Of a stretch of DNA of 64,000 nt, positions 12,444-22,892 are shown in pieces; the first letter of the stretch is position 1, and every line of letters begins with the position of its first letter. Source of the DNA: Telmatactis stephensoni (lineage: Eukaryota; Cnidaria; Anthozoa; Actiniaria; Isophelliidae); contig JALIZF010001452.1 in the NCBI GenBank assembly GCA_029948255.1, forward strand, positions 124,001 through 188,000. Reading direction: 5' to 3'. The notes below the pieces were generated by a model, which was not told the DNA's origin, ran no database searches, and worked only from the letters and a program-made list of their open reading frames with translations. Made by a program: the position numbers and the translations under genes.

Positions 12444-12495
12444 TTCGGTGTCCACTTGAGGCTCAAATTTTAGAACCCGCTTAGCTGAATCGTTA
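9630..12495 (-). mobile_element. Mutator-like (MULE) transposase gene, frame-broken
   Basis: Likely exons in coding order are 12495-12388 (acidic, with a run of about 11 Asp), 12299-11304, and 11045-9630. The main exon first shows a Cys/His-rich zinc-binding region (CGGSWKCSNAKCPFL, then CFVCEDQ and YHCGYHSC). The DDE-like core follows: CYADAKHNR, METEKED, then across a GTATAG...GGTAG intron (11303-11046) PIGWVMDEAGAWW and CEFHYKQ, and later MNLAETGHSTW. A Gln/Pro-rich linker leads to a second Cys/His cluster (CYGCMKPL, VYFHCDIGC). These motifs fit MULE transposases. One -1 frame break lies between about 11882 and 11768, where the reading frame must change to keep the protein. The rest is intact over more than 800 codons, so it is young or lightly decayed. 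Terminal inverted repeats were not found. A further upstream exon near 12659-12765 (ending AEKWS before GTGAGT) is possible, but its phase does not join cleanly. Confidence 0.78.
12414..12445. repeat. (ATC)n microsatellite coding for poly-Asp
   Basis: ATC triplets on the plus strand read as GAT (Asp) codons in the 5' exon of the MULE gene. The run is flanked by Glu and Asp codons in the same frame, so it appears to be part of an acidic segment. Confidence 0.7.
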
Positions 12496-13025
12496 CTGCA
12501 AAAAGAAAACAACAGCTAAAGGATCCTGCCTACAAGCTGTACCCTGTTAAGCTTCCCAAAAGGAATCACAGAAGTTGAGAAGCCCTACTAAAACAAACAG
12601 ACTTCACTTTTTTTTGTATAACATGAATATAGCTACTAAAAGGGCATACTCACTGACCATTTTTCAGCTTGAATAGACGATTCAAATGCGGACGTCAATG
12701 GCGAGGAATCAGACAAGCAAATTGGCGACGATGAATCAGACAAATATATTGGATTGCAATAACTGCCAGGTCTATTGCACAAAACTAATGTTAGTTATAA
12801 TAGTAAAAGCAATGTACAACAGTTTTGAATGTAATTTAGTGACCGTAGAGACGTGGTTGGATAGTCAATTAATTATTGCTTTTAGTTATACCGTTTCTAC
12901 TAATAGTGTCTCTTTTTTAACGATTTCTGTTGTAATAAATATGATCGAAGTCCTAATATTGAAATGCGTGACATTTGCGGTCATGCACGATCGAGTTAAA
13001 AAAATTCTAAGAGTCGCGACATGAG

Positions 13026-13256
13026 TAGACTGCGAGCAGTCCCTCCTTTTCACTCCAAAATCAGTAAAAGCGAGCGAGCGCCAAGAATACCTAAACGAGC
13101 GAATAATGGGGGGTGAGTAGGGGAGGGGAGAAGGGAAGGTCACTCCTCCTTTTCCTTTCCTAATCCTATCCTTCTCGCCCCATTCTTCGCTCGTCCAGGT
13201 ATTCTTGGCACTCGCTTTTACTGAGGGAAATTAAAGGAGGGATTGCTCGCAGTCTA
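13026..13256. mobile_element. foldback MITE, TAGACTGCGAGCAGTCC family, copy 2, 9-bp TSD
   Basis: The 231-bp inverted-repeat element has outer ends TAGACTGCGAGCAGTCC and GGATTGCTCGCAGTCTA. It is flanked by the exact 9-bp duplication CGACATGAG (13017-13025 and 13257-13265). Nine-base duplications are the known mark of Mutator-like transposition, and a MULE transposase gene lies about 530 bp to the left. Confidence 0.88.
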
Positions 13257-13265
13257 CGACATGAG

Positions 13266-14442
13266 TCGTTTGCCTACTATGTAGAGACTTGTAGAATTTC
13301 TCTGAATCAGTTTAACATAGCTTACATCGCTTACTCTATCTAAACGAAGCTAAGATATCAAGTTAGTATCTTCTTTACTAAAATAATACAGAATGACTGT
13401 GAAAATCTTAATAATTTTGACTCCCGTACGAATAGCAAACACAAGTTTGCGTACGGGTGACGTACGAATAGCCACTGCGTTTCCTCAAACTCACAAAATT
13501 AAAAATTTGCGGGTGGTAAGTGTTTTTAATGGTAAAGCCTGACAGATGAGAAAGTTAATGTAGGCAACTATGTATACATCTGATAAAGAGAATCCACAAA
13601 TGCATCCTTGCATGGAGCCCAAATCTCTTTGTAGACTGTGTATATTGCATGTAGTGTATTAAACTACAGTATTTAATGGAATTAGATGTAATTGTTCCAA
13701 AATATATACGCATTTCACATCTCATTTGCGCGCTGAACAAATGTAAAGATAAGATGATGTAATGTTTGTTCAGCGTCTGGTTTGCTCGATTGACCGACGC
13801 CCACTAAACTAAATTTTGACTCGGAGTACACATTTGTTCAATTCAACGGGTACAGCTTAAAACATCGAATATTAGAGAGGAACGTATAACATGTGTAACA
13901 TTTGTGTTTCGTGCTAAAATATTTTTGGGGGATTTTGATTGCTTAAAAATACTTAAAATGAATCAAACTGTCGTCAAATTACAGCCATGCATGAGACTGA
14001 CAAAACACACTAGTATCGATTTCTTCAGAAATATAACGAGAATAATAAATGCAAAAATTATTGGAATATTAGCTATTATTGAATTACTGAAAGTTTGATT
14101 GCCAAAGTAAAGAAAACTAATGGGACGTAACCGAAGTCATCTATAGAACCTCTATATACGTTATAATTACACGGTTATCCTAGCAAGCACTCTTTATATC
14201 ACAAATGTTAACAAAATCTTCTCTATAACAATCGGGAAATTAATTTAAAATTGTTTGTATTCTAATACAGTTCAGATTATCGATGAACTTGTGCAATGTT
14301 CAGAACGGTAACCACGTGCCGCTGCAGACGATTTTTATCGCGTATATTGCAAAGAAATTATATACTAGGAGTTATTCTAGTTATTAATTATAAGACCTAC
14401 CTTCTTGCAGAAGTTCCTTCGTCTTCGCCGGAATCCATGCCA
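13266..14442. other. AT-rich interval, nothing recognised
   Basis: Only short open frames without domain features occur here. CGTACGAATAGC is repeated around 13426-13470. No gene can be supported. Confidence 0.5.
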
Positions 14443-16420
14443 AACTAGACGCACACGTGCGTTCACTCGTGCCCTTGGAAGATTGGAGTCCTTTTTAAGA
14501 GAGGCTCCAATGACCGGCTCCGTTCGTACTCTTCCCCGAGCCGTTTCACGCATTTTTCACCATTCCGGGAAATAGCTAACCGTAACATAATGACCTTTTT
14601 TGAATCGGCTAACTTAAACTAAACTAGACGCATAACTGCGTGAACTCGGGCTTCTCTTTGAACGTTGCGATTTATCTCTGTTAGCTAAACGTTTGAAATA
14701 ATTAAAAGTCAAATAACATTGTCCTCTGGAAAAGTTGCATCATATGAGTATAAGCCATTGCAATTTTAAAGACACACACCGTGTGTGACCGAGGGAGCGT
14801 TGCGTGACGAGGTTTATAAACACGGCTGCGAGGGAGACTACTGGAGACATTGTTCCAAGCCATCCTGTCAACATCATATTCCCTGGCTATAAACAAACTT
14901 TCCCTTAGAGTGGAAACGGTAAATCCGTGAAATACTATTTTTCCAATGATCGCAAAAATGTACCTTTGAGGACTTGGGTGTATTTGAACGTATTACCTTA
15001 TAAGCAAACTGTCTGAGCTTTCTACTTTTATCGTTAAGGCTTTTTAGAGTTCGCATTGGTATTCTGCTCGGTTCACGATCACGTTATAAAAACACTCTAC
15101 CCTGAGTACTTAGCTTATAAACATGTCTGTAATTATAATAAACATACTATGAATATAAACGAGATCTAGCATTCTTTGTATTGATACAATTACGTTCAAA
15201 TCATATAGCTTTATCTAAGTTATTACAATCATTGAGCGATGAATTCACCGAATAGTTTCGCAATAAACATCAAGCCTTGTTATAACAAAGAAATCAAACA
15301 CTCACTTTAATTAATAAGCTTAATAAAAAATACCTAACGTGATAGAATTGATCATTGGGAACGTGGTTCTAGTTTGACACTTCTTCAGTGCATCTTCTTC
15401 ATTTACAGTCTTTGTAATTCTCGGCTTTGTTCGTCGCTGAAACTATGTTGAGATTTAACAATAATGGTCCTTTGTGCTGTCATAGTTCACATAAGATTGA
15501 GAAGTTGTTTCAAAATAGCTTGTTTAAGTTTAGCTTGGTTCACTATATAAAATGATCACTCGTAAATGTTCTCTCGTATAGAAGTTCGCGGAAAAATATC
15601 TTGATTAGTCAGTTTGTCTGTCAACAACTAGTGTTTGCCTTTGTCTTTCTATTATCATGCATGGGTATTAAATATCTCCAACATGCAAAAATATACCAGT
15701 TTATTCAACTTCTTATTTCACTATATATCTCAATTGTTTGCTGTAAAGACTTCTACAACGGTATATTTGACACAATAACAAGTCGTGTATTTTTTCGTTC
15801 ATGTTTCGGATGTTTTATATATGAACAAAAGACGTTACGTGACCAAACGCGAAATACAAGGTCAATGGAATCTAGTTTCATGCCATTGCGATATTAAATT
15901 AAAATTCAGTACAAAAACCTCTCAACTGATCTCTTGAATGCTTGCATGAGGAATATAATTGACTTGCTTCTATGTATGTTCGTTTAGCAACATGTAGGAT
16001 GAGAAATTCGTAGTTTTCCAGCTCATAGGAAATAGTCGTTATCGCGAGGGCCTCGGCTTTCAAGTACTCCATTTAGAGTTCGATATTTGGTCAAAGTATT
16101 GGAGATGAAGCTCAAAATAACAGCCCATTCTGAAGCTCTTATAAGTATATAGGTATATCTCGAGTTAAAAGCTCCAAATTACATTGTTCTACTGCAGGAA
16201 AAGCCTGTCTCTGAAAGCTATTTTCTTTGTAGTCGGCCATCTTGCATTCCTAAAGTTCCTGGCTTGCGTTCGCTCAAAGGTGATGAATGAAGGGCATTGT
16301 TTGTACGTTCTTAACCAATCAGAGGTCCCTCAGGACGAACAGAGGAAAAAAAAAAAAAAAAAAAAAAAAACATTTGCAGTTTATAACTCGTTCCCGGCCT
16401 AAAGGCCTGGGCACGAGTAA
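14443..16420. repeat. long dispersed repeat, copy 1, with about 970 bp of extra interior
   Basis: It shares high identity with 28793-29779, from AACTAGACGCACACGTGCG on the left to GGGCACGAGTAA on the right. The outer parts hold short inverted matches (CACTCGTGCC and GGGCACGAGTA), and an internal A-tract occurs near 16346-16370. Bases about 14623-15591 have no counterpart in the second copy. That extra block opens with a degenerate version of the element's own left end (AGACGCATAACTGCGTGAAC), which suggests a nested related insertion. Open frames inside are broken between copies, so it is treated as non-coding. Confidence 0.75.
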
Positions 16421-16549
16421 AAATGTACCGTATGTGAATCGCTGAGCAAAGAGGAGAGGTTCCAATGACCTATGACAGTAGCTCTACCTTAAGAGTCAGG
16501 CGTTATGGAATGGTTGTAATGTGAACACCAATCGTAGCCAGCGTACCTG

Positions 16550-16645
16550 AACAGGCTCAGGGGAGGGGATGAAGCCAGTTGGTCCTTTCCTTTCTTCATA
16601 CCCTACCCCCTTCTCCCTCGCCTGAGCCTGTTCACAGGCTAGCAC
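16550..16645. mobile_element. short foldback element with GTGAACAGGC-type ends
   Basis: About 95 bp run from GTACCTGAACAGGCTCAGG to the near-complement CCTGAGCCTGTTCACAGGCTA. The ends match the larger TAGCCTGTGAACAGGC elements at 48374-48799 and 55789-56218, so this may be an internally deleted relative. Confidence 0.6.
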
Positions 16646-17168
16646 ATTGACTGACAAGCTGTCATTATTATCCGATATTAACTAGGACATCTCTAGCTCA
16701 GGGCGTTGCCTTGTAAATTGGAATATTTGAACAGTTGATTAAGGTACAATTTACAAGAAAGCGTTAGGTCATAAAAAGGTCAGCTGGAATATACGTCGGT
16801 TTAAACGATGTTTGGGCACAGTTTAAGTGTCTATAGGAGCCAGGAAACACATACAGGCCAAGCCAAAGAGTTTTTGTAAGATCAAGGTTGATCAAGGTCA
16901 AGCTTTGCTGGTACCTTCCCCTCCCCTCTCGTGCCGCTACGCAGGCTACACCAATCAGTAAACTAGTCGCTTATCGTTTACTGAATCGATACTGAACTGT
17001 ATTGTTGTATGATCAGAGTAATGATAAGGAAAGATACGTAAGGTAAGACCAAAACAACTCGAAATTTTCACAAATACAGCTAAAACCAACTCTAAATTTA
17101 TTTGTAGGTAATTTTTGACATTTATTTGAAATTTGTACTGAACAATGCTTAAGTTTGCTCCCTGTGGT

Positions 17169-17242
17169 TTAACTCGGACCCTAACTCGGACTCCAACTCG
17201 GACTCAACTCTAACTCGGACTCGGTTCCAAACTCGGAGAAAT
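17169..17242. repeat. GAGTTGGAGTCC minisatellite, copy 2 (inverted)
   Basis: Read on the minus strand this is the same 12-bp array as 7180-7275, with the same flanking variants (GAGTTTGGAACCGAGTC at one end, TTAGGGTCCGAGTT at the other). The shared ends suggest a mobile unit and not two independent microsatellites. Confidence 0.8.
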
Positions 17243-17545
17243 GTGATTCCCGCATATATTAGAGAAGTTATTCAACTTCCATTGTCAAAATATCGTAAGC
17301 ACAGTTTCATGAAATTTGTATTGTAATATATAGAGTGCATATATCACCGTATCAAATGGAGGTTTCCTGGTTTCTATGTCCTTATATACTTACGTACGGT
17401 CGGTACCCAAAACTTATCACGTGAAACGTTACTCGCAACAGTGCTACCAAGCTGATTTAAAGAGTGTACTTAAACAAAAAGCTCCTAAAGGTACATCCTT
17501 TTTTGAAAGTATTAGTACCTATTTGAGTAAACTGAAACAACTTAC

Positions 17546-17605
17546 CAAAGATGCAGCTAAGAAAACCAAGCGAAGAAATCCCCATTGAGAACGTAATGTT
17601 CCCAT
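17546..17605 (-). CDS. signal-peptide first exon of a minus-strand gene, paralogue 1
   Basis: Exactly 20 codons run from ATG at 17605 to a GTAAG donor after 17546: MGTLRSQWGFLRLVFLAASL. This is a typical signal peptide with a basic n-region and a hydrophobic core, ending in phase 0. It is homologous codon for codon to the exon at 20562-20621. The second exon is not identified. The MNNL exon of gene A (acceptor at 3446, phase 0) is the nearest compatible minus-strand acceptor I can support, which would imply a 14-kb intron spanning the MULE. Confidence 0.5.
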
Positions 17606-17955
17606 TCCTCGGTACAGTGTTCACAAACGCTACAAAGTGTTACAGAGGTCGAATAAGGTATCTCCAAGTCAACTTTAGTGTTACCAGGGTTGAACTAGAT
17701 TCTAGACAGACGTGTAAGGCTAATTGCTGGTTCTTAAAGAGGACATTTGGCTCTGATCTGGAGATACTTTGTATGTTTACTCTAGATATTTACGGATAGC
17801 TTTCAGTGCCTTTAAAATGTGTGTCATCACATTGTGCAATGATGTAATGCAATGATACGTCGATCAGGTGTCCGTTCATGAAGTCAAAAGGATCATCCAG
17901 GGATTTACATTATCTCTTGTTTCTTAGACCTGCAGCTCCAAATCAAAACAATACG

Positions 17956-17987
<32 letters not shown>

Positions 17988-19890
17988 TTATATAGCGCCT
18001 ATCCAAAATCTGCTCTAGGCGCTTTACAAAAACATATACTGAACATGCATGGTAGACTGTGAGCATAGGATGGCGCCTTGGGCTGCCGCTACACAGTCCG
18101 TACCATGAAAATTAATTTTAAAATACACTACAAATTACTGCACTACAAATTACTATACTACAAATTACTGTTTAAAATTACAATCAAAACACAATGAAAT
18201 AAAAGTTCACTGATGCATGATGGCCGTTGGCTCAGTCAATGAATGTCCAGTTTTGTCTTCTGAAGGGAAAATCATAACATCATGTCCATCCAAGCTTTGC
18301 TCATTTAGTCGAACATTCATAAAAAAGCTTTTATTTCCAGTTTTACCGTTTGGCACACGTGTTTTTGTTTTGGTTCTAATTTTTGGTCACTTTGTTTCTC
18401 GTGGCGTTACGTTAATAAGACCTCTGGGGGGAGGGGTGCTCAATAAAACTCTGACACCCGCAGGGTATCCTTTTAGTTTTTTTTTATTTTCATATTTCAT
18501 CTTCAATAATATCAAATTTTTTCTGTCTTGATTTGTCAAATGGTGCCGAAACTGATGGAACTCAGCGCGTAATATTTTAATGGCTTTTATTAATAATTTC
18601 CTTAAACAGCCAATCGCACGCTGAGCCAACGACACTTTCACGGCGCGGCAAAGTTACGGAAGAAATTTCAAATGATCCTATAGACAACACAGCGCTGACA
18701 CGGTCACGGCACGGCCGCGGTCCGTTTAACACTCATACGAAACTCCTCTAATTTAAAAGGTACGGCGTTTGACTGTGTCCCTCTCCCCCTACGATTCCTG
18801 CGAGCCTGGCGACTGCTTTTGTTGCCACCCAAAGCGTGAAGCCTTTTGTACATTTACATTACCTAAAGGGTAACACAAGGTCTATTATCCCTTTTCGACT
18901 ATAGTTTATCTACTTTATCTAATCTATCAAAGGAGTTGAAAAGTTGTAATGTGAACACACCATCTATGTAAGCATATTTACACAAATAAATTAATTAGGA
19001 CATAAATAAACATATCAGTTAAGATTCCTTCATACAGCATTTACTTTTAAATTTTGGATCAACATTTCTATATATAGCTTGTGCGCTCTGAACAGTTGAT
19101 TGGAAGATGAAACCGGAATCAATTTATTCACCCATCCTTACCGACTGGAAACCGGTATTTCCTCGTAGAAAATAACTGCATTTTGTATTGTTTTGCTTTC
19201 TGAAAGGCGTTTGAAAGACAAGACAGGAATCTTTTGAAGAACAAAAGTCTTGTAAGAGCCTCTTTTCCTCGTCTTTGTTTGAATAATGACCAGTTTTTCC
19301 TCAGTCTATGATCAATGTCTTAAATCTTGTTTGTGACTATGACCTGCATCACTTATGAACTAGCTATGTCTATTATTCCCTTCTTGCCTCTTTAGATGCT
19401 GGTCTTGTTTGCTGAACAAAACAAGTATTCCTTTTGTCTTCAGCTGCCATTTTACTGTAACAGTATCTAATTAAGCCGATTTTGATTACTTTTCTAACCG
19501 ACAACTGAAGGTTGAACTCTTGCACTTGATTTTTTTCTTTGACGACTGAATAATACTCAGCTACATGATTAAAATACTTATTTACTTTTCATTTCCTGCT
19601 GCTCCAAGTACATATGCCACTGGCATGACAACGACGTGGAATGCAAAATATGCAACAGTTAAAATAAAAGGGGCCATTTATGTGAAGGTGAGCTGTCCCT
19701 GATAGCCGGGATAACTGATCTTGTTTTAATGTCCCCAATGAAAAGAAAAGAATTACCCTAAAACAACCCCCTAAGTGTAGATGGTGAATTCTGCAGACTA
19801 CGCACAAGAAGAAGCTAATAGTATAACTAGTAATTGAGAGATCAAAAATAATTATGCTTTCTATTTGAAGGGTATACTATAGTGTACCGT
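17606..19890. other. intergenic or intronic, repeats only
   Basis: It contains an (AAT)n run and a TTTATATAGCGCCTATCC block with its inverted GGCGCTTTAC partner at 17958-18030. A similar block lies at 38471-38505. A GC-rich block at 18690-18740 (CGGCACGGCCGCGGTCC) recurs in degenerate inverted form near 39840-39945. No gene can be supported. Confidence 0.5.
17958..18030. repeat. (AAT)n plus TTTATATAGCGCC dispersed repeat
   Basis: AAT repeats run into ATTTATATAGCGCCTATCC, and an inverted CTAGGCGCTTTAC follows within 40 bp. A second partial copy lies at 38471-38505 in intron 5 of gene B. It probably is a short dispersed element end. Confidence 0.6.
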
Positions 19891-19899
19891 CTAGGTAAT

Positions 19900-20415
19900 A
19901 TAATATGTAGAACTTCGTCATGGGCGTCTCCACGGATTTAAGTGCGCACAGACTAAGTTACGTACAGACGATAGTCACGCGTATGGTTTAGGTGTGATGA
20001 GATGTAGAACATCTTCATATATGGACGTCTCTACGGGTTTAAGTGCGCGCAGACTGAGTTACGTACAGACGATAGTCACGCGTATGGTTTAGGTGTAATG
20101 AGATGTAGAACGTCGTCATGTATGGACGTCTCTGCGGGTTTAAGTGCGCGCAGACTGAGTTACGTACATACGTTAGTCACGCGTATGGTTTAGGTGTACT
20201 GAGACGTAGAACATCGTCATGTATGGACGTCTCTACGGGTTTAAGTGCGCGCAGACTGAGTTACGTACATACGTTAGTCACGCGTATGGTTTAGGTGAAA
20301 TGAGATGTAGAACATCGTCATGTATGGACGTCTCTATGGGTCTCAGCGCGCGCTGACTTTACGTTAGGAATGGGCGTAAGTGACGTGTATGGTTTGAGGC
20401 GTAATAAGATGTTAA
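19900..20415. repeat. 101-bp tandem repeat, about five copies
   Basis: The anchor GTAGAAC recurs at about 19907, 20004, 20105, 20206 and 20307, with a diverged sixth start near 20411. The period is 97-101 bp. Each unit holds ATGGACGTCTCTACGGG, GCGCAGACTGAGTTACGTAC and CACGCGTATGGTTTAGGTG. The array lies about 150 bp past the donor of the signal-peptide exon at 20562, hence in that gene's first intron. Confidence 0.9.
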
Positions 20416-20561
20416 GCATCATCGCAGAACATCTATACTTGCAAATTGTAAGTAACACGTACGTATGAAACCTGCGTACGACTAGTACGCATCAGCACAA
20501 TATAGTTGTTAGTTAGACTGAGGCAGAAAGTGTTTGAAATACTTTCGTAAAACTCACTTAC

Positions 20562-20621
20562 CAAACACACAGCTACAAGAGCCAAGCAAAAAGGTCCCCA
20601 GCGAGAACGCAATATTTCCAT
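20562..20621 (-). CDS. signal-peptide first exon of a minus-strand gene, paralogue 2
   Basis: From ATG at 20621, 20 codons read MEILRSRWGPFCLALVAVCL and end at a GTAAGTGAG donor, phase 0. Length, phase and the LRS.WG motif match the exon at 17546-17605, so they are duplicates. An upstream in-frame Met at 20681 keeps the frame open, but the signal peptide supports the inner start. A TATA-like TTTATATATG lies about 185 bp upstream. The downstream exons are not identified. Confidence 0.5.
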
Positions 20622-20803
20622 ACTTCGTTTGAGTGTCCGCAAAAGCCATAAAGCGTTGTAGCGAGATCCAAGAGTTAGCATTACATATGCAAGTTAAGCA
20701 TGCTTCAATGGCCTTTTGAATGAGCCAATCAAATGTCGAGTAAGTAACTTGCCTGTCTTTATGCCTGACAGATATCGCGTAAAAGGGTTGTTCACCAGCA
20801 CTC

Positions 20804-20813
20804 ATATATAAAC
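20804..20813 (-). promoter_or_regulatory. TATA-like element for the exon at 20562
   Basis: The minus strand reads TTTATATATGAG about 185 bp upstream of the 20621 ATG. It could serve as a core promoter. No other element is seen. Confidence 0.35.
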
Positions 20814-20821
20814 TAAATGGA

Positions 20822-22820
20822 CAATCACTTTTTCATCCCTATAAGGTTCAGTTTGTTGCACACAACATGGTGCAGTTCTGTCATGCCTTTGCATAATTGT
20901 GTTCGGTAAAAGATTTTAATAGTTGCATGGTTCACCACAGTGAACTACCTCTACATACATTTAACAGTCATGCACCGCTTAGTTAACTCTTTCTTCTGCA
21001 ATATCGTCTTTGAAGAACAGTAACATTTGCATGAAACGGCTTCGGACGTGGAGTAGAGACAGGATATTTTAAAGAAGAGGGAGAAGACAAATTGGAAAAC
21101 CTCCTCTTACATGGATGTACGTATGTTGCGGCTTGTTATCGCCCTATGGCAAGGGAAGTTTTGACTGAATATAGCTGCGAAGATGGTTTGAATTAATACT
21201 ATTGTTGCCGGTATCGTGAAGTTGTTCAAAAAGTAAAGGGGTGCAGTGTTTTTTTTTCCTCGTTGTATAGATGACTCTAGAATTTCTGAATAACAGTTGC
21301 CAGGTGAGTTGATGGCAATTCTTCAGATGGGAATCCCTCCGTTTCTCTATCTTCTTTCATTAGATCATTAGATACCAAGCGTGTTCCACTATCCCCACTT
21401 ATGGAGTTTTACAAGGAAAAGATTATACTGAGGGGCGGGCTTCCTGTGCTAGAGGTATAGCTGCGGGGGGATTGAGTTGAGGGGGAGGGTCGCCAGCTTT
21501 AAGCATGGTCAGAAACGTGTTTGACCGTGTTTTTGTTTTTGATGATGGTTAACATGAACGTTAAACTGCACAAAATTCTGACCATATTGTTGGCCATGCT
21601 CACAAATGGTACAAAGCCCTTGTAATAGAGTCAACCACCATGTATGAATGAACCCCGTAATAACATGGTCAACCTTGTTCAGTAGAAAATTTATTCCTCG
21701 AGCGAACCCCTGTAAGTAGATTTTAAAGTAGCCTAGAATTTCCAGCTAAACTATCAGTTTTTTTAGACCAGAACAGGGATCAATTGATTCTATGGGAGCA
21801 GCCCTCGATCTCTAAAGTATGTTAGGATCAGAGATCATGCATGTCTTTTAAACCCATGTAGGATCTGGAATCATTTTCAAGGGACCATTAATGGATGAAG
21901 GGTTTTGTACTTTTCTATCTATAATTAGCCGTTATTCTGGAAGCAAAAACAAAGGGACCACACCAGAAAACATACCTCTCTTTGTGACGTGTGTGTGTGA
22001 TAATACAAATATTACAATAATTGCAAATAAAATGTTTCATATGCAAATGAAAGATACTTGTTTGACGTCTACCAAGTTACCTGTGTAAATGATCCTTGGT
22101 TCAGTGACTTTTCACATTGACGTTCTGTCCAAATGTTGATCCAGTTATCTCAAACTTTATGACAAACTTTACTAAAACCCATTTCACTGGGTATTTTACG
22201 TCAGTTTTTTTTCAGTGAATTTGTCTTGAATATTACACTATAAGATTTATTGCCTTACTAGGTCTACCTGATCGCAGCAAAAACCGGCTTTCCAGTTCAA
22301 AATATTTCATTTTTCAGATTGGAACTGAAGTAATGGTTAGTGATCGAGTGCACCAACTTGAATTTTATCCAAGTTATCCAGATTTGGGGCTGAAGAATAC
22401 TCAACACATTGCAAAATTAAGTGACATATATGTGTTGAGCTATTATCTACAGGCTTTTTAAAGAGTATTTTTCCCTTTTTGTCCCAGTAGTTTCTGAGAA
22501 GTGCATGTCTTGCGTGTCTTCCTGAACGTGACAACGTTCGCTCGCTTTAGGATTTTAAGAATTCTGATCTCTCAAAAGGATTTCATCGATTTGACCTTTG
22601 CACAAGAAATTCTTAGTACTATTGTATGCCATAAAATCTTAATGATAAAGATCGTATTGATATTGTCTGAAAATGGTACGTGTTAACAGCAACAACCACA
22701 CACAAGAAACCGATACAACAGAGTCCTTTGTATTCAGATATGTGAACAGCTTACAGGTTGCAAAGCTGGTTACCGTAGCAAAATATTTCTGTTTGTTTAA
22801 TACGTTTGATGTGTACTTTA
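20822..22820. other. intergenic, nothing recognised
   Basis: Short open frames only, none with splice support or domain features. No clear transposon ends are visible. Confidence 0.45.
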
Positions 22821-22823
22821 AGC

Positions 22824-22830
22824 TATATAA
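22824..22830 (+). promoter_or_regulatory. TATA box of the double-CAP gene
   Basis: TATATAA lies 63-69 bp upstream of the ATG at 22893. This is the right distance for a start site near 22855 and a short leader. Confidence 0.6.
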
Positions 22831-22892
22831 ACAGCTCTAGAAAGACCAAAAGTCCAGAATATCGTGAAAGCTACCCACGTTGAAGAGTGAAG

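Noticed and set aside
12886..13143. Minus-strand frame resembling a second MULE exon edge
   Set aside because: The intron-start sequence GTATAACTAAAAGC near 12890 matches that of the MULE intron, but the preceding codons show no convincing transposase similarity and the frame runs into a MITE.
15601..15897. 98-codon open frame
   Set aside because: It falls inside the same dispersed repeat and is not kept open in the second copy near 28970-29260.
16184..16402. Pair of similar 72-74 codon frames (also 29537-29761)
   Set aside because: Conserved only because both lie in copies of one dispersed repeat. The frame runs through its A-tract as poly-Lys.
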